A DNA stretch of 64,000 bases from CAVTHW01 sp963734625 (GCA_963734625.1 CAVTHW010000016.1:62001-126000); one strand, 5' to 3'. Shown: positions 17,890 to 27,195, numbered from the stretch's first letter. Notes: generated by a model not told the origin, from the sequence alone. Numbers and translations: made by a program.

Positions 17890-18446
17890 CGATCCCCCCG
17901 CAGGCTTCATTCCGCTAAATCGAAGACGGTCTTCTTGAGCTAACAAAGAAAGTCGTCCCCCAGACAGTCCCGCCGGCTACGGTACCGCCCTACCCTGGAT
18001 GGTCCTCGTCGGGATGGTTCGAGAACGCCACAGGCAACCTCTCGATGGTAGGGACATTCTTAGTGAACGATAAAGGGTGGCCGGTGATAGGCTATTGGAA
18101 CGTCGAAGTCACCGGCACGCTCTGTAATGTCGAAGTGAACTAGCCCCCGCCCTGCCATGGTCGCGCCGGCCGGCCGGCGCGACCACTGCCGTGTGAACAC
18201 TCGAAGACCGCCACCGGCGCCCATTGGAGATGCGCGAACGGTGAGGTGCGCCGAACGTTGTTAGCAGTTCGACGCGGTTGGCAACCGCCAGAATAGGCGA
18301 GGATTCCGATTCTCCAAATTCCTGAGCATGATCGAAGCGCACAAGATCCCGGGACGCGCCACAGTGAGCGTGACGGGCGACTACACGATCGTGCAACTGA
18401 AGCGGTAGGCGCGGGATTCAGGGCAGGCGCGCGAAGGCGGCGCAAC
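17890..18446. other. Non-coding stretch with two decayed coding traces
   Basis: A plus-strand frame at about 17920-18143 reads GWFENATGNLSMVGTFLVND and on to GTLCNVEVN plus stop, but lacks a start. A second at about 18310-18408 reads FSKFLSMIEAHKIPGRATVS and on to TIVQLKR plus stop. Both look like tails of lost genes; no family is recognised. Confidence 0.4.
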
Positions 18447-18480
18447 GCCGGTGCCCGGCCTTCAGCTTCCGGGCACCGGC
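18447..18480 (-). terminator. Perfect 12-bp stem-loop at the tryptophanase 3' end
   Basis: GCCGGTGCCCGG (18447-18458) and its exact complement (18469-18480) enclose a 10-base loop, overlapping the last codons and stop of the tryptophanase gene. No T-run follows, so it may be a processing or stability hairpin rather than a classical terminator. Confidence 0.5.
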
Positions 18481-19818
18481 TTGAATCTTGCGCTGAAGTG
18501 GCGGAGGAACTGCGGTTCCTCCACGATCTCGAAACCGCGCAAGTCATGCTTGTGCGCGCTGACCTCCAGGATCGCCTCCACCACGTAGTCGATGTGGCTC
18601 TGGGTGTAGACCCGCCGCGGGATGGCGAGCCTGAGCAACTCGTGTTTGGCGTGCGGCCCAAACATAACCGATCCGATCTCCACGGAACGGATCCCCGCGT
18701 GGCGGTAGAGTTCAACCGCTAAAGACTGCGCCGGGAATTGACCCCGCGGAATGTGGGGTAGCATCCGCCCAGCGTCGATATAGATGGCGTGGCCGCCGGG
18801 CGGTTCGACGATCGGCACGCCGTGGTCGGCGATGTGCCGGCCAAGGTAAGCCGTGGAGGCGATCCGATACCGCAGGTAATCGGGATCCAGGACTTCGCCC
18901 AGCCCCACGGCGATGGCGTCCAGATCCCGGCCTGCCAGGCCGCCATAAGTCGGAAAGCCTTCGGTAAGGATGAGAAGATCCTTCTCCTGAGCCGCCAGAC
19001 GGTCGTCGTTGGTACAAAGGAACCCTCCAATGTTAGCGAAGGCATCTTTCTTGGCGGAAAAGGTGCAGCCATCCGCCAGACGGAACATCCGCTGGGCGAT
19101 CTTCTTAGGCGACCAGCCCTCGTAGCCCGTTTCCCCTTCCCGGATGAACCAGGAGTTCTCCGCAAAACGGCACGCGTCGAGGTACAGCGGAATCCCGTGG
19201 CGAGCCGTTACGGCGCGCACGGCTTCGATGTTCGCCATCGACACGGGCTGGCCGCCGCCGGAGTTATCGGTGACGGTCAGCATGACCAGAGGGACGCGCG
19301 AGGCGCCTTCGGTGCCGATGAGGCGCTCGAGCGCCGCCACGTCCAGGTTGCCCTTGAAGGGCAGCCGCGCCTGCGTGTCCGCGGCTTCCGCCAGCGGAAG
19401 ATCCACCGCCCGGGCCCCGGTGAACTCGATATTTGCGCGGGTGGTGTCGAAGTGGGTGTTGCTGGGGACGACGTGCCCTGGGCGGCACATCACCGTAAAC
19501 AGGATGCGCTCCGCGGCGCGCCCCTGGTGGGTTGGAATCACGTGCCGGAAACCGGTCAGGTCTTCGACCGCGGCCTTGAGGCGATAGAAGCTCTCGCTGC
19601 CGGCGTAAGACTCGTCCCCGCGCATCATGGCGGCCCACTGCTCGGTGGACATGGCGCTGGTGCCGGAATCGGTCAGCAAGTCGATCAGGATGTTTTTGGC
19701 GTCGAGCAGGAAAAGGTTGTATCCCGCGGACCGCAGGAACTCCTCGCGCTGCCTCGATGCTGGTGTAGTGCAGCGGCTCCACGCTCTTGATGCGAAACGG
19801 TTCGATGACGGTCTTCAC
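18462..19818 (-). CDS. tnaA: Tryptophanase (beta-eliminating lyase), one frameshift near the N-terminus
   Basis: PLP enzyme splitting tryptophan into indole, pyruvate and ammonia. The first 24 codons from ATG 19818 (MKTVIEPFRIKSVEPLHYTS) are in one frame; near 19757 the frame moves by one base into FLRSAGYNLFLLDAKN and stays open to the stop. Conserved points follow: LLTDSGTSAMS, THQGRAAERI, FDTTRANIEF, the PLP lysine in FSAKKDAFANIGG, EGFPTYGGLAGRD and QFPAQSLAVELYRHAGIRS. CRFAENSWFI and GRMLPHIP favour tryptophanase over tyrosine phenol-lyase. With the shift corrected it is about 450 residues, a normal length. An internal start at 19679 would lose the N-terminal arm. Confidence 0.85.
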
Positions 19819-19935
19819 AGCAGGGAGTCTACCACCGTTTTCCCAGGCGTTCTACGAGCTGGCGGAAGCCGGTGCAGCCGAGAGTGTTCAGTAAGCTTAA
19901 AATGGCCTATCCCAAGACCACCGCAGAAGAGAACG

Positions 19936-22188
19936 CTAGTCTTGTGTTCCGACTAAAACCTTACGGACGGGCTTTTCGGGCTTGTGGACTTCAAACTGGA
20001 AGTCTACGAGCTTCGGTTGTAGGCCCACCCGAACCAATACCGAAACGCGGTCTGGTTTGCTGATAACGGCAAATTCAGGCAGCGTCTGCTCATCCACCGC
20101 CAGGCCGTAGTCGCCTTCGCGGAGGTTGTAGAAGTAGAAGTTGCCCTCCGCATCCGAGGTGGTATATTGCTCGGTCCCCACCATCCGGATGGCGATGTTC
20201 TCGACCGGCACGCCCGGCGGACCGGTCACCTTGCCCTGAATGAAAGCCAGCCGGATTACATCCAAGTCGCTGCGCGCCAACTTGCTGGGGTAGACTGCAA
20301 CGGTTCCTTCCTTGATTGGTCCCGGATCGAATTCCGCCGGTAGTTCTTGCAGTGCAAGGGCCACCTTGTGGGAGCCTTCGGGGACATCCGAAAAGTGGAA
20401 GCGGCCTTCCGCGTCCGTGAGGACGGTGCGACTACGGTCCAGGCTGACCGGTACTCCTTCGGCTGGACGGTTTCCTTCCATCCGCCGCTCCATCACGAAT
20501 CCATCCAGCGATCCTTTGAGCGGAACTCGTGCGACAGCATATTGGGTCAAGTCGTCCACCCCACCAGTTTGGCCCCAGTGGAACCTCCGGCTGATGCGCA
20601 AGTACGTGCTCCATTGATTCAAGGCCGCCACAGTTCCGGGGATGAACACGCCCTGTCCCTGCAGAACGAAAATACTCTGCGGGTTCAATTCGGTGACCAG
20701 GTTGTTACGATAAGCTTCACACTGGAATTCCCAGTTCTGGCCTACGGTCATGCTCGCGCCGATCACGGTTGTGTTCACCGTACTGGTTGCGAACAGAGTC
20801 TTCGTCTGCAGGTCGTTGCCCGTTTCGAAGTTTCCGTACGCCGAGAAACGCCGGAGGGAAAACTGCGCCGAGCCACGATAAAACACGCTTGTGCGCGGCT
20901 TCCGGGCCAGCACGCGCTGCAATCTGAACCCGGCGCCCAGCGTCAGTGGCCCGATATGAAAGGTGTCGTCAATTTCTCCGGAACGCTGCCGTTGGGAGTC
21001 CAGCGGTGAGGTCTGTTTGTATTCGCGCGCCGTAAACCGGAGATTATGGCGCACGAACGTCATCGTCAGAATTGCAGTTTCTTGCTGGTTTTTAGACCGG
21101 TTCCAAGGACTCGCGTCATTGGTCCGCGTCGAGAGGTTGAGGAGCGTGACTTGCGCGTTTAGCGAAAGCCCGGCTGGCAACTGGACCGAGACGCCCGCGG
21201 ACTCGTTGGAGTTTCGGAAAGTAGCAACCGTGGGATCGTTCTCAATGTTATTTCTGTATTCGCTGGCGCTCCAAAAAACTTCCAGCCGTTTGGCCGGACG
21301 AAACACCACCTCGCCAAAAGCACCTGCCCTGTCCCCGAGATAGGTTCCCAACAGCGGAAAATAGGCGGAATTCTGGAACATATAATTAGCGCGAATCGTG
21401 AGCAGCCTCGTATCGAAGCTAGGACCGGCCAGCATGGAGACCGGCACCTTACGCGTAGCGAATTGAGGGCCATCTCGTTGCGCCATTGACCAGGCGGCTT
21501 CACCGTATAGTGTGAGCGGGCCGGCCAGCCTATACATGGAGTTTAGACTCAATGTGGTTGCGCTCTTCAATTTACTCTGCGTGAAGAGATTGTCCTGTTT
21601 TCGCAAGGCGGTCAGATCGTTGGAGAACTGCATCGTCCTTGCTCCCAACAGCAAGCGAGTTCCTAGTTTTTGCCGGAAGTAGAAGCCCCCCAACAACTGC
21701 GGCGCCCTCAAGCGCAGTACCACTCTGGGAGTATTCGAGATGGTTCCCGTCCCATAGAAGAACCCAATGGTGCGACTTCCGTGAGTCGCCTCTACCCAAG
21801 CCCCGCGCCCGGCGATTTCAGGTATGAAGACGTTCGTAAACGGCACCGTCAACAATTGGCCCGGGACGCGGAAATCGCCGGCGCTAAAAGTCCAGTACTG
21901 CCCCTTCCAAGGGAAACCTTTCAGCCGCAAGGAAGCTTCACCGGTCCGAAAACTGTGATTGCTCAATGCCGGGACAAAGGTGGCACTCAGTAGTCCAACG
22001 TTGGGGACGAACTGGTCAAAACTGAGCGTCAGGCCGGAAATGTTCGCGACCGGTTGCGACCCAAAGCTCAAATAGTATTGTTGAAACCCGACTGTGGCTT
22101 GCCCTGAGCCCTCCTGCGCGCCGACAACACTACTGAAGCCTAAACAATAGAAGACAAGCCGGCCCACTGGTGATCGAAATCGATGCAC
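19936..22188 (-). CDS. Outer-membrane beta-barrel with two C-terminal Ig-like domains, usher-like
   Basis: 750 residues from a GTG start, 5 nt after the chaperone stop. A signal peptide (to about residue 24) precedes some 520 residues of alternating aromatic/polar strands typical of a large outer-membrane barrel. Two carboxypeptidase-regulatory-like beta-sandwiches follow (about 555-625, SRTVLTDAEGRFHFSDVPEG; about 650-725, YTTSDAEGNFYFYNLREGDY). Classical ushers also have C-terminal beta-domains, but I see no standard usher motif. The place at the end of an operon of three small secreted proteins and a PapD-like chaperone argues for an assembly platform. This role is inference; a TonB-independent porin is the alternative. 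Confidence 0.65.
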   Translation of the reverse strand: MHRFRSPVGRLVFYCLGFSSVVGAQEGSGQATVGFQQYYLSFGSQPVANISGLTLSFDQFVPNVGLLSATFVPALSNHSFRTGEASLRLKGFPWKGQYWTFSAGDFRVPGQLLTVPFTNVFIPEIAGRGAWVEATHGSRTIGFFYGTGTISNTPRVVLRLRAPQLLGGFYFRQKLGTRLLLGARTMQFSNDLTALRKQDNLFTQSKLKSATTLSLNSMYRLAGPLTLYGEAAWSMAQRDGPQFATRKVPVSMLAGPSFDTRLLTIRANYMFQNSAYFPLLGTYLGDRAGAFGEVVFRPAKRLEVFWSASEYRNNIENDPTVATFRNSNESAGVSVQLPAGLSLNAQVTLLNLSTRTNDASPWNRSKNQQETAILTMTFVRHNLRFTAREYKQTSPLDSQRQRSGEIDDTFHIGPLTLGAGFRLQRVLARKPRTSVFYRGSAQFSLRRFSAYGNFETGNDLQTKTLFATSTVNTTVIGASMTVGQNWEFQCEAYRNNLVTELNPQSIFVLQGQGVFIPGTVAALNQWSTYLRISRRFHWGQTGGVDDLTQYAVARVPLKGSLDGFVMERRMEGNRPAEGVPVSLDRSRTVLTDAEGRFHFSDVPEGSHKVALALQELPAEFDPGPIKEGTVAVYPSKLARSDLDVIRLAFIQGKVTGPPGVPVENIAIRMVGTEQYTTSDAEGNFYFYNLREGDYGLAVDEQTLPEFAVISKPDRVSVLVRVGLQPKLVDFQFEVHKPEKPVRKVLVGTQD

Positions 22189-22193
22189 GATGA

Positions 22194-23048
22194 CTACTGC
22201 GGTGGCGATTCCATGGTAACGGGCGCCTCCGCAACCACAGACACCGAGGCCTCCTGAATTTCGCCCCCCACCTCAATGCGCGCCTTCAAGGTGTAGCGGC
22301 CAGGGGCTAGCCTGTCCTTGAGCGGCAACACAAAGCGTTGCTGCCGTTTTGGCAACACCGGGAATGAAGACAGTGTTTTGGACTCGATGAGATGTCCACT
22401 CGAATCCACAATCTCAAGATCGCCCACCGGGCGGTAAAGCATGGACCCTGAGTTCGCCATGATCACGACTGCGCGCCACAGGGGTCCGGCAGGGCTGCCG
22501 ATCGGCTCCAACTTCAGATCCTTGATCACTCCGGAAATCTCCGGCTTCCCCACAGTCGCGTAAAAGACGGCAATCATGCGCACTGCGGTGCGCATGGCCG
22601 TTCCGGCCGCCTCGCCCACGGCTGGCAGCGTCCGAAAACCCAACGCGCAGTGATAGCTGCGTTCCGATGCGGTGGCCGGAACCCGAACCGTGTAACGGAC
22701 CAAAACCTGGCTCCGAGGGTCGATCTCAAGCTCCATGGGATTGGCGCTCAACCAGGTCCGGCAGGAATATTCAGCTTCGGCGGGCGCATTCGCCAGGAAT
22801 TGAGGGGTTGTGGTTTCGTCCACGTAGAGGTCCAACAATTCGACTCGCACGCGGCTCTTCGCGGTCCCTGCGTTGCTCAGAATGAGGGGACCGGAAACGG
22901 GTTTCCCCGGTACAGCCGGAAACTCTACGCGCATCGGGGAAAGTCCGAGATCCACCTGGGCCGCAACAGGCCAGGACAATATCAGCAGTATCGCCGCGGC
23001 GAACCTGCCTACGGCGCATTTACGAAATAGGTGAGGATTATTGTGCAT
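22194..23048 (-). CDS. PapD-like periplasmic chaperone
   Basis: 284 residues with a signal peptide (AAILLILSWPVAAQ). The first beta-domain begins LGLSPMRVEFPAVPGKPVSG and PLILSNAGTAKSRVRVELLD, as in fimbrial chaperones, followed by LEIDPRSQVLVRYTVRVPA, the strand-G-like region. A second Ig-like domain covers about 160-270. It overlaps the upstream subunit gene by 40 nt and is followed 5 nt later by the barrel gene. The role would be to cap the secreted subunits in the periplasm. The family call comes from fold pattern and neighbours rather than a diagnostic motif. Confidence 0.65.
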   Translation of the reverse strand: MHNNPHLFRKCAVGRFAAAILLILSWPVAAQVDLGLSPMRVEFPAVPGKPVSGPLILSNAGTAKSRVRVELLDLYVDETTTPQFLANAPAEAEYSCRTWLSANPMELEIDPRSQVLVRYTVRVPATASERSYHCALGFRTLPAVGEAAGTAMRTAVRMIAVFYATVGKPEISGVIKDLKLEPIGSPAGPLWRAVVIMANSGSMLYRPVGDLEIVDSSGHLIESKTLSSFPVLPKRQQRFVLPLKDRLAPGRYTLKARIEVGGEIQEASVSVVAEAPVTMESPPQ

Positions 23049-23551
23049 GCCGGGTTAGCCACATAGCGCCAGCTCTCCGCCAGCGTGAAATTGATCGATA
23101 CCGAATACGCACGGTTGCCGCTGCCTTCTGCGCCCCAGGCAATCTGCTGGGGGCTTGTGGATAGCGGGAATGAAGTACTGCAAGCTCCGGTCCCCTGGCC
23201 TCCGGAAACGGAAGCGCTACCGCAGCTCACCCGTACCGCGGCGACCGGAATTGTCGGGCAGCCGGTGAAGGAGCTGGACCCCGATTGCACGCTCAGCGTC
23301 CAGTTCTGAAGACGTGAACCGTCGCGAACCGTCCAGGTCAGGGAACCCGGGGAGGAACCCGATACTTGGCCGGAATTCGGGTTGGTCGCCTGAAAGCTGA
23401 TCAACCCCGGCGTGGCCGTCAGCGCTGCCACGGCGCCGGGCGCCAAATGCAGACGCGCAGGCCGGAACAGGGCCGCGCGTCCTTCACACACATGGACCAG
23501 CCCCATGCCGCAGGCGGACAGAGCCGCGAGAACGAATATCCTCCTGCCCAC
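23009..23551 (-). CDS. Secreted beta-sandwich protein, putative fibre subunit or tip
   Basis: 180 residues from GTG 23551, with AGGAGCG 6-12 nt upstream. A signal peptide region is followed by a beta-rich domain with four or more cysteines (SFTGCPTIPVAAVRVSCG, TGACSTSF, NPACTIILTYFVNAP). The last strand alternates hydrophobic residues as in pilus subunits. It is third of five genes and differs from the two upstream subunits, so it may be a tip or adaptor. No known family is recognised. Confidence 0.6.
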   Translation of the reverse strand: MGRRIFVLAALSACGMGLVHVCEGRAALFRPARLHLAPGAVAALTATPGLISFQATNPNSGQVSGSSPGSLTWTVRDGSRLQNWTLSVQSGSSSFTGCPTIPVAAVRVSCGSASVSGGQGTGACSTSFPLSTSPQQIAWGAEGSGNRAYSVSINFTLAESWRYVANPACTIILTYFVNAP

Positions 23552-23560
23552 GTTCCGCTC

Positions 23561-24064
23561 CTAGGTCGCGCTAATCGTGTATGTTGCCGTTAAAGTATAG
23601 TTGCCGGTTTTGATCTGCGGCTGGTCTGCCAGCGTCCAGACGGTTGCGCCCGCGTCACCGGTGTCAGCGGAGTGCGCGTCTGCGCCGAAGGACACCACGC
23701 TGCTGGCTGTGCTGGTGCTCGCCGCCGTGCTGCTTGCGCAAGGAGATCCCGACGCCGGGGCGGTGCAAGTATAGGCTAGATCTGCGATTGCCGGGCCACC
23801 GGTTCCGGAGAACGAAGTCACCAGTACGGTGATGGAGCCACTGCCGCCCGACTGCGTGGTCCGGATCTTATACGTAAAATTCGTTGTGCCAGTGTAGGCG
23901 CCGAATGCCGTGTCGGCCTTGGTCATGCTGGTCGTGGCATCGACGGCCGTAAAAGACGCTTCCGGCCCCACGCTTACACTTAGGGTGGAAATGTCTGCGC
24001 CAAACGATATCGCTGCAATCGCCAGCGCTGTTGTTGCCAGTGCGAGACTTCTATTGCGTTTCAT
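23561..24064 (-). CDS. Secreted beta-sandwich protein, putative major fibre subunit
   Basis: 167 residues from ATG 24064, chosen because TGAGGAGAG lies 8 nt or so upstream and a clean signal peptide follows (RSLALATTALAIAAISFGA). A GTG 30 nt earlier is possible but lacks a leader. The mature part is rich in Ser/Thr/Gly, has one Cys pair (YTCTAPASGSPCASS) and ends in the strand KTGNYTLTATYTISAT, similar to the ends of spore-coat-U-type subunits. The similar neighbour at 24091-24612 appears to be a paralogue. Confidence 0.62.
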   Translation of the reverse strand: MKRNRSLALATTALAIAAISFGADISTLSVSVGPEASFTAVDATTSMTKADTAFGAYTGTTNFTYKIRTTQSGGSGSITVLVTSFSGTGGPAIADLAYTCTAPASGSPCASSTAASTSTASSVVSFGADAHSADTGDAGATVWTLADQPQIKTGNYTLTATYTISAT

Positions 24065-24090
24065 CTTCTTTACTCTCCTCATTACGTTCG

Positions 24091-24612
24091 TCACATCGTG
24101 CTAATCGTCACCGTCATCTGGGCCGAATAGGTCCCTGTCTTATATCTGGGGTTACTCAGCACTGAAAACGTTAGCAGGACCGTGTTCGGTTCCTGCGCAC
24201 TGCATACGCCGCCCCCGCCCGTGCACGCGCCGCCCGGCAAAGACACTACGGACGTCTGCGTAGAAGTAGCGAGAGGTTGACTTCCCGAGCAGCCCACTCC
24301 GAGTGTCGCGCCGCTACAAGTAAAAGTGACGGCGTTAACCGATGGCCCCCCCGCCGGCGAGAAATCGGAATTGGCCTGCACGGTTACCGCCCCTCCTCCT
24401 GAAGCTGAGGTTCGGGCCCAATAGCTGATTGTCAGGCTCCCTGCCAGCGTCCCAAAGCGCGCGTCCGGCGACCGTAGATCCACTCTGGCCGGGAGTGACA
24501 GCGTCCCGTTCGGCGACACATTCGCTGAGAGTGTTTGCGTCGTAGTTTGAATATCGCCGATTCCGCTTACTGGTAGCAGTAGCACCAGCGCGAATCTAAG
24601 CCATTGCCGCAT
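24091..24612 (-). CDS. Secreted beta-sandwich protein, putative fibre subunit
   Basis: 173 residues from ATG 24612, first gene of the five-gene operon. A leader (RQWLRFALVLLLPVSGIGD) precedes a beta-rich domain with two Cys pairs (VTFTCSGATLGVGCSG; GGACTGGGGVCSAQ). It ends KTGTYSAQMTVTISTM, parallel to the end of the next gene. The extended frame upstream to 24669 is Arg-rich and rejected. The order subunit-subunit-subunit-chaperone-barrel matches chaperone-usher logic. Confidence 0.62.
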   Translation of the reverse strand: MRQWLRFALVLLLPVSGIGDIQTTTQTLSANVSPNGTLSLPARVDLRSPDARFGTLAGSLTISYWARTSASGGGAVTVQANSDFSPAGGPSVNAVTFTCSGATLGVGCSGSQPLATSTQTSVVSLPGGACTGGGGVCSAQEPNTVLLTFSVLSNPRYKTGTYSAQMTVTISTM

Positions 24613-24810
24613 AAGAGATCGCCCTCGGCCTGTAGCCACGCCGACTCCTGCGCGCGGCCGGGCTCGCACTGTCGCTATTGCACGGCAGGGGCCAAGCGTC
24701 TCTCTGTGACAAAGTGCCGTTGAAAGCGCTTCACATCATGGACCCTGTTGCTATTCACCCTGCGCCGCCGCGCACGGCGGGGTCGCAGACGGCAGCAGGC
24801 AAACAGCAAT

Positions 24811-24908
24811 ACGTGCACTAACGAATGCACGTTCTGCAGCAGGAGTTACTAACCTGCTGAATAGCCCTGAGTGAGGTATCTTCCACCTTAGTACCTTAGA
24901 TGTAGGTA
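24811..24908. promoter_or_regulatory. Cluster of three inverted repeats upstream of the fibre operon
   Basis: Three short palindromes lie within 100 bp: ACGTGCA/TGCACGT (24811-24832, 8-base spacer), CAGCAGG/CCTGCTG (24837-24859, 9-base spacer) and TACCT/AGGTA (24892-24908). They sit about 200-300 bp upstream of the first subunit gene, in a 0.8-kb stretch (24613-25444) with no supported gene. Operator sites are possible; this is unproven. Confidence 0.35.
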
Positions 24909-25444
24909 GGAACACCGTGGTATGTCCTTTGAAGCACTGTGGAGGCTGAGCAAAGCGCCTTATGCTATTCCTTGCGCTTTTCTCCGGAGGCTTCACTGCG
25001 GGCCGCGAAGGTGCAAGATCAGCGAAAGATAGCGCTTGACATTGCCCGTGATCAGAAACCGCTCGGTGTGCTTCGCCATTGTTCCGTCCGTCTGTAGCAG
25101 TTTGACTTGGAATAGGATGAAGGCGAACAATCGAGAGACATGCCAGTCGTCCTTTTGTTCAGCTTTCGATTCGTTCGACTCATGCTGAGCGGTCATGGGG
25201 CCGTCGCCATGGAGAACGCCGCTCCCCGCCTTCAACTGGCGGCTTTTGGCGCAAACGGAAGCGACTGGTGTTGACTCCCTTCGATCGGCTCTTCTGGGTT
25301 GGCCTGTCAGTTATCCGGAACCGCCCAGTTTGGCGTTCCAAGAGCTCCAGTCGTTGGACGCTACGGGTGAAGCAGGCGCGCCCTGCCGCTTTTCTTGTGT
25401 TGCAATGTATCGGTAAATATGTAAAACTACCGAGGTATAGCAAC

Positions 25445-26044
25445 ATGCAGAACCCAGCCCAGCGGATTCTTCGAATTGTGCACCGTCTCGGAATCATACG
25501 CCCCAGGGACGTCGAGAACAAAGGGATTCCACGAGAGACTCTCCTTCGTCTATTCCGCAAAGGCGTCCTGGCCAGGAGCGCTCGCGGTGTGTACGTGCTT
25601 GCTGGCGCCCCTGTGACGGAACACCACAGCCTTGCCGTGGCGGCAACGCAGGTTCCGCGCGGCGTGGTCTGCCTGCTCTCCTCTCTTGAGTTCCATGGCC
25701 TGACCACCCAAACTCCGCACGAAATCTGGATGGCGATCGACGTAAAAGCGCACCGCCCGGCCGTTTCGTGGCCGCCACTCAAGATCGTGCGCTTTTCTGG
25801 TCAGGCGCTCACTAACGGCGTCGAGAAGCACATGCGTGAGGGGGTGGAGGTGAAGGTCTACAGCGCCGCAAAGGCAGTGGCGGACTGCTTCAAGTACAGG
25901 AACAAGATCGGCATCGATATCGCGATCGAAGCCCTTCGAGACATTCTCCGCCAGAAGAAGGCGAGTATCGATGAACTCCACCGCTTCGCCAAGACGTGCC
26001 GAGTTGGACGGGTCATGCGGCCATACCTTGAGGCTGTCGCATGA
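25445..26044 (+). CDS. abiEi: AbiEi-family antitoxin, second copy
   Basis: 199 residues from ATG 25445; the frame is open further upstream, but that part is unlike the family. A winged-helix N-terminus (RIVHRLGIIRPRDVENKG, LLRLFRKGVLARSARGVYVL) is followed by the AbiEi middle domain (HHSLAVAATQVPRGVVCLLS, LEFHGLTTQTPHEIW) and KVYSAAKAVADCFKYRNKIG. Its stop overlaps the next start as ATGA. It is longer in its C-terminal part and only distantly similar to the copy at 6487, so the two cassettes are not recent duplicates. Confidence 0.87.
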   Translation: MQNPAQRILRIVHRLGIIRPRDVENKGIPRETLLRLFRKGVLARSARGVYVLAGAPVTEHHSLAVAATQVPRGVVCLLSSLEFHGLTTQTPHEIWMAIDVKAHRPAVSWPPLKIVRFSGQALTNGVEKHMREGVEVKVYSAAKAVADCFKYRNKIGIDIAIEALRDILRQKKASIDELHRFAKTCRVGRVMRPYLEAVA

Positions 26045-26955
26045 AACTGAGCAAGCCGCGCAACATCGCAGCCTCCCATCGCGCGAAGCTTCTCGCGCTT
26101 GCACACGAACGGAAGGAAGGTTTCCAGTTCCTGCTTGGCAGATGGGTAGTCGAGCGATTTCTCTTTCGGCTGAGCCAGTCCGAACATGCGGACCAGTTCG
26201 TCCTGAAAGGCGCGATGCTCTTCATCGCCTGGGAGGGAAAGCTGCACCGGCCGACCAAAGACCTCGACCTGCTCGGCTACGGTTCACCCGACGTGGGCCA
26301 CGTGGTCGAGACGGTGCGCGAGGTCTGCTCCGCAGCGGTTGATGACGGTCTGCAGTTCGACTTGGCCGCGGTCGAGGGCTGGCGCAGCAAGGAAGACGCG
26401 GAATACGAGGGTGTTCGCGTCAAAGTCCCCGCGAGCCTCGACGGCGCCCGGGTTCAAATGCAGATCGACATCGGCTTTGGTGATCTCGTGGAACCCGCTC
26501 CCAAACTGCTCCAATTCCCCGTTCTGCTTCCAATGGACGCGGCAATGGTCCGCGCGTATCCGCCGGAAGCCGTGGTTGCTGAGAAGTTTCATGCGATGGT
26601 GCTGCTGGGTATCGCGAACAGCCGGATGAAAGACTTCTACGACGTCTGGCTGCTCGCCTCGTCCTACACCTTCGAGATGGACCCACTAGCTCGCTCTATT
26701 CGAGGCACGTTCGAGCGCCGGCGAACCGGCCTGCCACGGAGCGTTCCTTTCGCATTCACCGCCGAGTTTCTGGAGGACGCGTCCAAGCAAACGCAGTGGC
26801 GTGCCTTTGTCGCCCGGCTAGGTCTGGCTGGGGCGCCGGCAGTACTGAAGGACATCGGCCGTATCCTCGCCGGCTTCCTTCTACCCGTGACAGAGGCCGC
26901 AGACGGTACGCTTTCTCCGCTTCGGCTCTGGACGCCTCCTGGACCTTGGGTATAG
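26041..26955 (+). CDS. abiEii: AbiEii-family nucleotidyltransferase toxin, second copy
   Basis: 304 residues, ATG overlapping the antitoxin stop. The nucleotidyltransferase core shows FVLKGAMLFIAWEGKLHR and PTKDLDLLGYGSPD, with the DxD pair, then VQMQIDIGFGDLV and the conserved YPPEAVVAEKFHAMV with its lysine, followed by SRMKDFYDVWLL. This is the standard AbiEii domain in full. The tail after about 250 (ASKQTQWRAFVARLGL) is also typical. A fragment of a further, closely similar copy lies at 27985-28098 on the other strand. Confidence 0.9.
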   Translation: MKLSKPRNIAASHRAKLLALAHERKEGFQFLLGRWVVERFLFRLSQSEHADQFVLKGAMLFIAWEGKLHRPTKDLDLLGYGSPDVGHVVETVREVCSAAVDDGLQFDLAAVEGWRSKEDAEYEGVRVKVPASLDGARVQMQIDIGFGDLVEPAPKLLQFPVLLPMDAAMVRAYPPEAVVAEKFHAMVLLGIANSRMKDFYDVWLLASSYTFEMDPLARSIRGTFERRRTGLPRSVPFAFTAEFLEDASKQTQWRAFVARLGLAGAPAVLKDIGRILAGFLLPVTEAADGTLSPLRLWTPPGPWV

Positions 26956-27096
26956 CGGCTGGGTCCTGCACAACCCAAGCGGCCCTTACGCCGGCCCCTT
27001 TGATAATACTCACGGAGAGCGTACGTCTCCTCCGAGGATTCCATCCTCTCCGCACCCTACGAAGCAAAGCCGGTTGCCCCAGAGATTTGGAGGGCC

Positions 27097-27175
27097 TGAA
27101 TTAGAATCAATGGTTTTGCCAGTGTCTCTGCACCGTGAAATACCCTTTGTTTCTCCTGAGGAGCCAATCCTTTTC
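27097..27175 (+). repeat. 80-bp cassette-end repeat, second copy
   Basis: Matches 8011-8090 and ends in the tRNA-Asn 3'-end core (27155-27168 identical to 6329-6342). It follows the second AbiE pair as the first copy follows the first pair. No tRNA gene is present here. Confidence 0.6.
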
Positions 27176-27195
27176 GCTGACTTCCGAACATCCTT

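Noticed and set aside
25268..25444. Longer AbiEi start at 25268
   Set aside because: The added 59 residues are unlike AbiEi and no ribosome site is seen; ATG 25445 gives the usual family length.
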